Positions 21,601-31,790 of a stretch of DNA of 64,000 nucleotides are shown here, one piece after another (positions within the stretch are counted from its first letter, which is position 1; every line of letters starts with the position of its first letter). The position numbers were made by a program, and so were the translations under genes. The notes under the pieces were generated by a model. That model saw nothing but the letters and a program-made list of their open reading frames with translations. It searched no databases and had not been told where the DNA came from. Location: NCBI GenBank assembly GCA_030248295.1, contig JASANH010000797.1, forward strand, positions 103,985-167,984, in the 5' to 3' direction. Origin of the DNA: Mesodorylaimus sp. YZB2_4 (taxonomy: Eukaryota; Nematoda; Enoplea; Dorylaimida; Dorylaimidae).

Positions 21601-23535
21601 GTTTTTGGGGTTGGACGTCAGTGATTGAAAAAGATGCAGCTCCAGTTCGAGACACCTCATTCGTCTATCCTGTCGTCAAGGACGATCCACGTGTTAAGCA
21701 ATACAAAGCTGGATTCTTTGATCAACTGCTTACACAAAAGTTGTATCCAAAAATTACTTACAATCAGACGTGGTGCGCAGAAACACCAGGGTGTGAAAAT
21801 ATGGATGGTTGGTTTCCAATAATATATTTCAGTGGGGATGAAGACACCCAGCAAACCATAAAATTAGCCTTGGATCTTTCAGTGAAACCAGGTGGTACAG
21901 GGTATGAGAGCTATCCTACTAAAAACATTGTTCTAACTGGCATGTACGCCAAGCCTGGAGAATATGTATCGATACAACTTGACGACTACAATGTGGACGA
22001 AGTCGTCATTTGGGCGAGCATATTTCTTCAAGATCCATCCTGGGGCGCCACATGTTACCGTCCCCAGTACGTGAAAGTGCGAAGTGTACTTCATCCAGGC
22101 GTCAATAAAATATGGTCTCCATATGGCGGGCCCATCACCTTGGAAGTAACTGGTTCGAGCACAGGCGAACTCTTACCAGTCATCGAAAATGCAATACCAA
22201 TGGCAACATTTGTTCTTGGACAGCCTGAAGAAGAATGGAAATCCCAGTTAGAACACACACCAGACTGGATGTTCGCTCAAGGAGAATACATCAGCTGGCT
22301 GGACATCAAAAAACCATATTTGGAGCTCACATACAAACAAATAGAAAACGGCATCAAAGTCGTCGACTTATTAATAAAAAATTTATTCTTACTCAGTGGA
22401 TACGATTTTAATGCCGAACCAAGAACTGTACACGCTGTCCCTGAGGGCCGTTATTGGTGGGCGCGGGATTCAACTTTTGATGTATCATATGCTGGCAATC
22501 CAGTTATCATGGGCTGGTTTAGAGATGACAAGAACATGGTTATCGGCGATTTTTCTGGCGAGAGGTGAGTCACCCTGATGGGACTGAGTCGCTTCCGTAG
22601 ATCGCTCCGTAATTATCGTTTGAACGGCTGACTCTTAAAATGTCCAACCTCTCATTTTATTTTTTTTCAAGTTCCAGAATGTTTTATGGGAGAATATCTT
22701 TGGAGATTCGCTTTTAAGGTCATATTTTGGTAAAAGTTCGGGCACATTAGTTCATACATAAAAGCGGTGGCATAGCCATCCAGGGGAGAGCAGTTTTTTA
22801 TGAAGAAATTTGGGAAGCTTAAAATGCTGAGAAAAAATTCTAATAATTGAATTGTGTTACAAAAAAAGAATTACAATTGCGTTACGTCAAACCAGGTGAA
22901 ATTAAATTTCCCAGAGGACTTTCAACCATTTTCAGGCTGTGGCTATTTGCTCACGAATTTGGTCATGATATGCAAACAAAATGCTTCTCCCACGATTATG
23001 GTGTCGATGTCACGAACAATGTTTACAGCGCTTTCGAAGCTGCCTATTTCAACAATAATGTACATCCATCAAACAGCAAAGACTACAGTACATCGAGCCT
23101 TTGAAAAATTTGAAACCAAAATTAGCTGCTGGAAAAACATATTCTGAGTTAGAGCTCTTTGAACAATTGATATTTTGGTTGCAAATCTACAAAACTTACG
23201 GCTTTTGGTCGCATCGTGAACTGAGCAGACGGTTTCGAGAACGATTTGTGGACAAAACTGATCCTGTGTGCCGCGGAGACAAGCAAGGAAAGTTCGACGC
23301 CGCATACGAGATGCTGATCGATGTTCTGCAGGTGGACCTGACCAAACATTTCGACGACTACAAGATCCCCCTCACTGATGCTGTCAAAGGACGTGTGGCA
23401 GGAAAAGGATACAAGCAACCAGAAATCAACCTGATCGATGTCGAAATCAAGCCTGGCACTCCATTGGTCTGGTTTGTTAATGGTACAAACCCTGAATGGG
23501 CTCTCCCTGACTTCGGCACCCTGAACCTCGAGTGA
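18655..23535 (+). pseudogene. M60-type metallopeptidase copy C, frameshifted in exon 3
   Basis: Exon 1 18655-18715 encodes MVRPMAFLLQLFAAIASFGT, a signal peptide, ending in phase 1. Exon 2 is 21166-22564 and starts GYTQDPNGDSFF. It is fully open through the trefoil region (QCTKSPNQIF), GMYAKPGEYVSI, SPYGGPITLEV and GRYWWARD. Exon 3 is 22936-23535, starting RLWLFAHEFGHDMQ. After SNSKDY, 14 nt stand where B and E have 9 (near 23090-23103), so the frame ends in TGA at 23102 and the family frame resumes at about 23106. That makes it a pseudogene unless the assembly is wrong. The C-terminal frame after the lesion is intact to TGA at 23535. The residue after CFSH is D, where A, D and E have E. Promoter and 3' flank match copy E, exon 2 is closest to D, and exon 3 is closest to A. 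Confidence 0.8.
20917..21040. repeat. Long hairpin in intron 1 of copy C
   Basis: GGAACATCGCAAACCGTT plus AACCAAAAATTGTAA on the left pair with TTACAATTTTTGGTT plus AACGGTTGGCGATGTTCC on the right. The left arm has about 9 extra bases. The roughly 35-bp loop carries GCCAAAGAAAGCTCTG, related to sequence in the hAT copies. Confidence 0.7.
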
Positions 23536-24077
23536 CTTCGATTATTTAAGCAGCAGGTTGTTGGTGTTGGGTGTCGGGGCTTGGTTTATTTATAAAGCTT
23601 TTACAATGTTTTCAATATTCGATATATTTATATTTATATTTTAATTTTTCGCGGGGGTAGTCGTTGATACAGTAACGCTGCTCGGATTTTGCTTTAAAAT
23701 TAGACTCGAGGCTCGTGATTATTATGTGGTTGTGTTCACAGTGCAGGTGATCGGGATCGTTTTGTAATAATTTTGGATGATACGCTTTCAAGATTTTACA
23801 AATCTTTTTCCGCTTGCCCATCCTTCCGAGTATCGACCACTAAAAACCTGGTTGCTTTAACAACCATTTAGGCCGCCTCTGGGCGCCTGCAACCAATCTG
23901 TGTATTGATACACCAGCCACTGCTCGTCGAATGAGCCCAGCCCACTAGGCCGTTCTTATACTGCTCAGGCTCCTCCCTGCAAAGCCAGCTGCCCTAGCCA
24001 CATCCTCAAGAATTCTTGGCCCTTGCAAACAGCAAAAGTCACAACACCTGGTTTTCGAAACAGGAGATTCCTGGAGA
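23536..24077. other. 3' flank of copy C and a dispersed repeat
   Basis: 23536-23800 is shared with the 3' flank of copy E (GGGGCTTGGTT, TATAAAGCTT, TGTGGTTGTG). 23955-24076 (CCAGCTGCCC, CATCCTCAAGAATTCT, CACAACACCT) is shared with 46971-47090. It ends directly at the foldback here and at peptidase fragment F there. Confidence 0.6.
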
Positions 24078-24358
24078 CCAATTCCAATTCTGTAGGCGAA
24101 TAAGTGAAGCATAATCGTCCAAAAATACGGCATAATCGGGTTTGCCAGAACCATGTTGAATGCTTCATTGCAAATTCGTCATTTGGTATAGCGCCTAATG
24201 TGTGTCTTACTGGATTAGCGCTGTGCAAATCATGCCCTCGCCAGGGGCGGTTACCGCCGAATGTGGATGAAGCATTCAACATGGTTTTGGCAACGCCCGA
24301 TTATGCCGTATTTTTGTACGATCATGTTTCACTTATTCGCCGACAGAATCGGAATTGG
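24078..24358. repeat. Foldback with about 100-bp arms
   Basis: 24078-24177 pairs with 24258-24358 at roughly 88-90 percent identity. Landmarks on both arms: GGCGAATAAGTGAA, CAAAAATACGGCATAATCGG and ACCATGTTGAATGCTTCAT. The 80-nt loop contains a second small stem (AGCGCCTAAT / ATTAGCGCT). No coding capacity. Confidence 0.85.
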
Positions 24359-25255
24359 TAAGATCTGTCCCTCGCCCAGCAACGCGCCTGGATAACGTTT
24401 GCCGGTTGCCCATACGATGATGCCGCAGCTCATAGCCACGCCTTATCGGATAGTGCCATGTTATGGGAGCCTGTGGTGATTTAAGCCAGCCTGGCCCAGC
24501 TTCGGGTGGACATCGATCATCATCTTTCCCAGAACAACAGCGTGGACAATTGGTAGTTCTACCAGTGGCGACCCCTTTCGACCTCTATGGCGATGATCCA
24601 GTTCTGAAAGTGGACGTATCGGAAGCTGAGCTGAATGCCCTGTTTCCACCAGATTTGGGCTGAGTGAGTAAGTCAATTCGATTATTGGAACGAGAGTGGA
24701 TGATGGCGTCTTAGGCGCGTTGACGATTTTCTTTTTCGTTTTCTGTTAGGTCTCGTAGGATATGTGTGTGTGCGTGTTTTTTGTTTCTTTTCTTTTCGGT
24801 GAATGCTTTGTTTTCGCCTACACCCGGCCCGGCCCTAATGATGTTTTTTCTCTTCAAGTAATATCATTGTTCAATCCTTGTTTGGTTTTTTTTGCAACCT
24901 GCCCTCGCTTCGTTGGTGACGCTGAAAGTACCTTGGAACTCCGCTTTTCGGTCAAATTCTGTTTTTCTTTTTAACGACCCCGCCTTCTATATCATTTCAG
25001 TATGTCTTTTCTATGTTTTGATTCTTTCCACGCTGTGGCACGTTAGTATATCTCTTCGTCTGCCTTTCTCTTTTTGCGCCATTCACGTACTGCCAGTGTG
25101 TAGTGTTTGGTTATGATTGTCATATATGTTAGACGGTTAGGATATGATTTCTGGATTTTCAGTTAGGATGACTAGTTGGGTGTAGGTCCCTCGTAGAGTA
25201 TTTATCTGGATAGAATGCCCATTTTGGTTTTTCGCTGAGATAGTATGTGTGGTGC
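24359..25255. other. No confident gene
   Basis: 24370-24665 has a mixed, coding-like composition with a 66-codon frame (TPFDLYGDDPVLK) ending at 24663, but no recognisable domain. 24720-25120 is T-rich on the plus strand. Confidence 0.4.
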
Positions 25256-25259
25256 TGTA

Positions 25260-25430
25260 ACACTTCAATCATTTCGACGATCGATCACTTCGATCATCGA
25301 TCGTTCGATCATTCGACCATTTTGATCAGTCTGATCACTTCGATCATTACACATCGACTATTTTTGACCGCATTTCGACATTTCGATCAGTTCGATCACA
25401 TTTCGGTCATATTTCGATCGTGCTGACGAC
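25260..25430. repeat. Degenerate TTCGATCA array
   Basis: About 15 irregular copies of TTCGATCA / TTCGACCA / TCGATCAT units. Palindromic TCGA and GATC cores recur throughout. Confidence 0.75.
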
Positions 25431-25478
25431 TCTGCTTACCCGGGCAGTGGTAGCCCTACTCCATCGGTGAGGTAGTAC

Positions 25479-25775
25479 TGTCAGGGGTGTAGTGTTCGCG
25501 TTATAGGCCCGCACGCAGCCAGTTTCTGGTCGTCAGCAACAAGAACATTCGGTCAGCAAGAACACTCGGTCGACAACAAGAGAATCAGAGAATCCGGTTT
25601 AAACCAGAGAGGACTAGTGATGAAGGATGAGATATATGATAATAGGTGATACCAGCATGTTCCATGCAAACTGATCTACTTCCAATGGTATATAAGGTGC
25701 CTCCTTCGTTGTCTATGGGTCAGTGTTGCCTTATTTCTTGCCGGGTGCGGCTTTTAATAAACTGGGAGTGATACA
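25479..25775 (+). mobile_element. Solo LTR, 297 bp
   Basis: Starts TGTCAGGGG and ends GTGATACA, giving TGT...ACA borders. It is flanked by a GTAC duplication at 25475-25478 and 25776-25779. It has a TATA-like GTATATAAGG about 75 bp before an AATAAA in TTTTAATAAACTGG, the usual promoter/polyadenylation layout of an LTR. No internal retrotransposon part is adjacent. A 4-bp duplication fits a Gypsy-type integrase, but the lineage cannot be told. Confidence 0.7.
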
Positions 25776-25779
25776 GTAC

Positions 25780-28700
25780 CCTACCCGTACCCGCTAGATG
25801 ACCTATGTACCCTACCCGAACCTGGCCTACCTTACTTATATCCGTATTCGGTTTTTCAATAAAAGTTCGAATGCAGTAAAAAACAGAAATGAAATCAATT
25901 AATGAAAATAATTACAGAAAACCAGAGTTTTCAACGAAATTCAATCAATTCTTGTTCAAAAGTTTATTCACTATCGCAAGATAAGAGACTTTCTCAAAGC
26001 AGTTATCTGAGCCAAATGCTTTGGCGCTGAAAGCCTGAATAACGTCTATTTTAAATAATGTTTTGGTTTTCTTGTCCCTTTGGAAATAGAAATCTCAATT
26101 TATACTTGAAAGCTTGAAGCTGGCGGGTGTGCAGGAGGCACTGGAAATGAGTGACAGGAAGCCACCGGCCAGATCGTACGTGCTGGGAGAAGCGTGCTTA
26201 TGAAAACTGTCTCCTGCTTGGAATGACAGCTGAACTAGCACCTCTGTTTTGTTTCTGTGTGCCACAGTGTTTAGGTATTCAGCACTTTGGGTTGTGGGTG
26301 CCTCGTTCCTGCTGTGTGACTTGACAGTGGCAAAAGTGACGGCTCTTTCCCGACACATTTCTCGTTTCTCGCCTTCGCCTCTGTCACCCCCATGCGAGGG
26401 CTGCGGGACTGTTTGAATTTTAGCGTGTATTTCCTTAAATATTACTCTTACAGCGCAATTAATTATGGTAGATGCAGTATGTTAATTTTAGCCGTCGGCT
26501 TTATACCACTCCAAGTTTTCCCGCGGCGGTGGCAAAGTTCATAAAGAAATGCTACGTAGTAGCACAAAAGTCGTTCGATCAGATGGGATAAACGGTTTCC
26601 TGACAGAACAGGAAAGAGTGACCTAAAATGTGCTGCACTGACGATAAGGTGAGCCTCGCCAGGTTGTTTCATTATTTTAATGATAGCATATTAGTTAAGC
26701 TGCCTACACAGAACAGGTTTTCACCGAGGGGCAAACGACGTTGGATGATTTGTGGTGCCTTTAAGGTGACATAGTTGGGCGAAATAGATCAAATGTTTTT
26801 TTGTTGGTTTTTCCCTTTTCTCCAAGCGCAAGACCCTTCTTGCTTGTATAACTGGATTCGATTCCGTTACTTTCCATCTCTCTTCAGTGCTGCAAGTAGG
26901 AGGCCACATTAGAATTTGACAGTCGTACATTCTCTGGTAAGCCATCGGTTGCGGCAGAAAGCGCTATCGCAGCAGCAGTTTTGTTAGTTGTTCCAATCGA
27001 TGATGGCCTTGGACTGGTCGATCTCTGCAGCGGTACTTCGACCAAAACTACGTGCAGTAATTCGACATGGCTCTGTATGGAATCTTACGACTGAAACGTA
27101 TGCATCTGCTGAATTAATCGTCATCGAGAACACACTCCTCACTCTGTTTTGCCTGGCTCAATATCCTGTTTTCTGGTATAAGGGGAACGTAAGTAACATC
27201 TTGTGGGCAACGTCTGACAATGGGTGCTGTGTGCGATCCTTTTCATATTCACAAATTCATGTGAATTTCCGTCATTCATATATGATTCCTTCATATAAAA
27301 AAGAAGGACCAGACCTGGATTACTAGCGATAAGTCACTTATTTTTTTCTAAATTCATCATCTGAGGGATTGAATATAAATATGCTTTTTTCTACTCTTTG
27401 GAGGGGGGCTGGTCGATTTATGAGACTCAAGAGGGACAGCAGATAAAACATGCACAAGTCGACCCTTGTCAATCTTTCACCGTAGCCCCCAGAAACGTGT
27501 ACCCCTTACTGTACATGAAATAATTGCGCCATTTTAAAAACTTTCGAACGCATAGTTGGCATCCCAGCAAAATATTTTTTTGAAAAGCTCGAGGAAAACT
27601 CAATTGGGAAAAGGAAATATAAAAATTTGCGAAAGTGAATACCCGCAAAGAGCACATTTCGCACCAGACATACTTATTTACTTGAATCAACGACAAGACG
27701 CTCAGGGGACTGATCGAAGTATGAGGTGCCTCATAATGGTTACTTTGAAGAAAGTATTTGAGAGAATTACTGTATCAACCCCAATGAGGCAGAAGGTCAA
27801 ACTGACGGCGGCTCGTAAGCTCCAGCAAGTTTTGTAGGAAAGGGTTGCTGATCAAAAGAGGACTTGCAATCCAAATATTGAAACTGACAGGCAATTTTGC
27901 CAAAATGATACCACCAATGCTCTGCACCAACGACCCACTTCGGCGGCTACGGATTCAGAAAGTGACGACCACAATATAAGTAAGTCTGTGTATATTGTGC
28001 CACATCACATTAACCAATCAGAGCTTGCACGAAGTGATTGTTTCCGTCCTTTCCTATGGCTAATCACAGCAGGGTTCTCAAAAGGTCAGCATCAAGTGAG
28101 GTTTCTATACATATGCGACTGTTCATAGCATTTTTCTTGATACTATACATTAGATGTGATCACATGTGACATGGAGCAGAAATACCAATGCTCTTACTAG
28201 AATTATCCTTAACGCTTTTCTTCCCTCGTTTTCACTAAATATCTACCGCCAGGATGGGTGGCGCCCTTTCAAGCGCCGCCTCATTGACCAGTGCCCAGTT
28301 GACTAACCTCCGGGCACTTTTCTATTTCTTGCCCGCTAGGGATCCGTTGACTTGCCGTCACTAGCGACTGTGTTGCGACCGCAACGAAAGCGCGTGCCCG
28401 CGAAATGTCTGATCTCGAGTTGGGTGTATGATGTGGTACTGATAAAACGAAGCAAAAATTGCATCCATGCGCTCATTGTGAGCCAGGCTTGCAGTTATAT
28501 TACAACTGATTGATTGGTAACGACAATTCATTTGCTCGTCGCCTTGCAGCATTTTCTAAGAACCTTTTAAAAATTTCTCGAGCCAACTTGAGAAAAGTGC
28601 TTTGTTCCGTACTTCTGGCATGTTAATTCAATAGCTTCAAAAAATTCGACTTGATTTAACTGAACAAAATTACTTGATTTAACTCATTGGCTCAAAACTA

Positions 28701-28860
28701 ATTCCAAAAAATGTTGTAACAAACAAAGGCTTTATGTTACAGGAGGCTAGTTACTAGTAAACATTGAACCTCTGTTTCTTGTTATTCCCGCCAGCGGTGC
28801 TGTAATTTTTGCTTAGTCGCATACTCCCCGCATCATTTCCATAACGACTTCCCTTGTTTA
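25780..28860. other. Intergenic DNA with fragments
   Basis: CTACCCGTACCC-type motifs follow the solo LTR (25780-25850). A copy of the kinase terminal exon lies at 26353-26426. A 93-codon frame at 27556-27837 is rich in K/R and S but unrecognised. No other supported gene. Confidence 0.4.
26353..26426 (+). pseudogene. Detached duplicate of the receptor kinase terminal exon
   Basis: CGACACATTTCTCGTTTCTC, GCCTCTGTCACCCCCATGCG and GGACTGTTTGAATT match 34862-34935 almost base for base. The matched sequence encodes the C-terminal tail (RHISRFSPLPLSPPCEG) and stop region of the kinase at 31.8-34.9 kb. No other kinase exon lies next to this copy. Confidence 0.75.
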
Positions 28861-28862
28861 GC

Positions 28863-29071
28863 TCTTCCAAGCGAAATCATACCGATTGCCGACGAATATA
28901 GCTTCTTGATAGATTTTTCCAAAGCTACTGTACTGATTGGTGGAACATACCAATGTAAAGGGCCAGCGAATGACCTGATCACTGATGAAGTGATTAAAGG
29001 ACATGCGTCGGGGAATTTCTGGTGCCAGAAATTACCTCAGGCAGGGTCGTTTTTAGCCACTTATCACAAAT
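28863..29071 (+). pseudogene. Possible Ig-like exon remnant
   Basis: After a TTTAG acceptor the frame LPSEIIPIADEYSFLIDFS continues to IGGTYQCKGP, the GTYxC pattern of an Ig-domain F strand. It might be a 5' exon of the receptor kinase that starts 2.7 kb downstream, or part of another broken copy. Weak evidence: one motif and one splice-like site. Confidence 0.3.
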
Positions 29072-29432
29072 AGCGTAAGATTCAAACAGTGAACAGAGGG
29101 GGTGCGGGCTGGGGTTACTGTAAGCGCTCACCTGACCAATGCCAAAAGTCGGAGAACTGTCTCACTCGGGACGATTGCCAGTTTCTTTCATAATAATGCC
29201 GTTTTTATTTAATTCCTGTAATTTGTTGTTGAGATTTTTCTGGTTTTAAACTGTATGCACGAATATGGACTGCACGTCTTCATGTCTATATGACGAGGAG
29301 CTCAGCGCAAAAAGTAGAAGTTTAAACTATTAGAGAAAAAATATAACAGAATATATCAATAATCAACGATGGGGAATTCATGCTTGTGGAACAAAAAAAG
29401 AATTATTTCAGAAGTCAAAAAGAACTGAGCTT

Positions 29433-29512
29433 GGTAGGCTTCGAACCGACGTGCACAGCGGCTGAACTGCCAACATTGTGCGTCAAGAGTCCTCCTCCTG
29501 CGCCACAGAGAC
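29433..29512 (-). repeat. tRNA-like sequence with long variable region
   Basis: On the minus strand the A-box is TGGCGCAGGAGG and the B-box GGTTCGAAGCC. The spacing is longer than in a class I tRNA and the acceptor ends do not pair. Probably a SINE head or pseudogene. Confidence 0.45.
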
Positions 29513-30186
29513 CTTACATGTCGGGTAGAAGTCAGAAGACAAGCGGTTTGTGACCGCTTTCAGGCCTTCCCTGTCTAATCGGAAGGGACTTTCTCAGAGC
29601 GGAAACGGTGAATATCTGGAATGCAATCTTTCTTTTGGAGACAGCAAGCACGAATTGACTCAAATGACAGAATTGTCTAGCCTTATCTGCGCTATATGTA
29701 GTTTGCACGTGATGGACTATCTTGCGCCAAACATTGTAGATGGGCAGAGAGTGACCAAGAGACCATTTCCTAAATACGAGTGGACAATGGTCAGTGCCAA
29801 CTTTTGTTGCCTCAGACAGGTTTCCTGTTCTCTACCGAACTATTCTTGGCAAGTTCCACGCCGTTCCCCAAAACCTGGGATGCATGCTTGCCTCTTAGAA
29901 TGAAAATTCTTGCGGGGGTTTTCTCATGACATAATCGGCGTGCGTTTTGTTCCATCGAGCCGTTTTCTCTCAGTTTCAGTCTTTGCGCTCTTTGCTCTGG
30001 AATTCATATTTGGTTTTTTCTTCGCGCAGGGCGAGCGCTGACTTGGGTTTGAAGAAGGCCCGAGCAGCGCGGTCAAGATTTACATAATGTCCTCAGCATA
30101 AAGCAGATCCATGTACAACTAGTGTGCGGAGAATAGCAGGTACAAGATGTGAGTGTGAAACCACTGTTCTTTCAGCGATGTCCAGG

Positions 30187-30270
30187 GTGTTGGTGGCGCA
30201 GTGCAGCGCCGTTCGATGCAACACTCCATAAATTCGCCTACCGAGGGTTTGAGTCCACCAGTAGCTGGAA
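30187..30270 (+). repeat. tRNA-derived SINE-like head
   Basis: TGGTGGCGCAGTGC (A-box) and GGGTTTGAGTCC (B-box, one change). The first bases resemble the heads at 41.69 and 51.12 kb. The body to about 30500 has no recognised counterpart here. Confidence 0.4.
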
Positions 30271-31790
30271 TTTTTGGCTTTGAAAACTCTCCGAGCTGTC
30301 TTTCCTTTTCCAAACTGGTTACTTGCCTAAATCTACTGACGCGGGTTGCTTGGCGCAGACGCACAGATGAATAAAATCTTACTTGGACCGAAAAACGGGA
30401 ATCAGCCTCTACACTTGACTTGACTGCGATGAACGAACGCCGATTCCGTAATGAGAAAACCCCCAGATAACATGCGAGAGTGTAACAGACTTCACATTCC
30501 ACTGCTTTTTTGCATGCGTCCAAGAGCACCTCGACCACTGGTCATCTATCAGGTTATCAGAAGCAGGGGTGGGTCAGATAATGATAAATGCTGATAAAAG
30601 AGCCAGGTCAAGCTCCAGTAGCCTAACAGAAGTGTCATATTCTCACTGCAAGGGCTCAACGTCAATCGATTATTCACGATGGAAAGTGCCACGATGATCA
30701 CCATTGTCTCTGAGAGAGGCCCTTGCTTCTGCATGTAGAAATAACAGCTATCAAAGCGAGAAGAATCGCGGCTGTTGTGGTGATAAACGCGGCGGGATCA
30801 GAAACGAATGTGTCATACAACTTTTGGGTTCGATTCTCTTCTCGAGCAATTTTTTTGGACTTCTTTTGAGCTAACCGCAAAGTTTTTATACTGTACCGTG
30901 CTGTAGTTTAGAACTTAAAAATTGCATGCCTGCTGCGAGCTCAACGTTTTCTTTACCATTCAGCTTGAACTGTTGGCCTACCGCTAATGTTAGACGAAGT
31001 ACAAGATTCGGGCAGGCATTCATAAGGCAGGCATCAAATCACGCCCGCTGCGCCTTATTGATTATTGACACGCAGAGGCAGAGAACAGAAGGGTTTAGCC
31101 GTGAAAACAATGGGAAGGTTCACTAACTTATCAACCTTGGCGGCCACATAACTTGTTCAAACAGCCCGACTTATGTCCTTTAAGATTCGACAGTTGAAAA
31201 GTAAGACAAGCGTATTCTAGGGATCTTTTTAATGTCTCGTACATAGTTAGGGTAGACAAAAAGGCTGGAATGTACTTCGCTAAAATAATCAGAGTTGCTG
31301 GCTCAAGGTTGATCTGCTCACCGTCAAAACTGTTGGCGAGGCTGTGCTCCTCGAGGCGCAATTCGTCCACTTGGTGTCTGCCAAGTTGCTCTGAATCCCA
31401 GCCTGATTCATCGCTTGGGGATCACGTTTTGGTGCCTGCAGAGAAAACTGGCATTTGCGCATCCCCGCATTGCGAAGTGAATGAGATTTGAAGGATTTGA
31501 AGGATTTGAATGTCAAGGAGAGTCACGCAGGCAAAGATCAATTGAATGGCACTTGATTTGGAAGTATCGATGGGGGCACTCATTTGTATTCTTTCCTCTT
31601 CATAGAGCAATGAAACCCTCTCCAATCCGCTTTGCTGGCTACTAAAAAACAGCTGTCTGCTCTGTGTGCCAAGGCGCGACCCGTAAACGATGCTGTATAT
31701 GGATTGCCTACACAGCGCACACCGCAAGACTGCTGACCTGGCCTTGTAGGTACATGGCCTTGTATATGTGTAACCTATTCTGTTCTGCAG

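Noticed and set aside
27556-27980. Basic, serine-rich frame possibly gag-like
   Set aside because: An in-frame stop, no zinc knuckle and no neighbouring pol or LTR pair.
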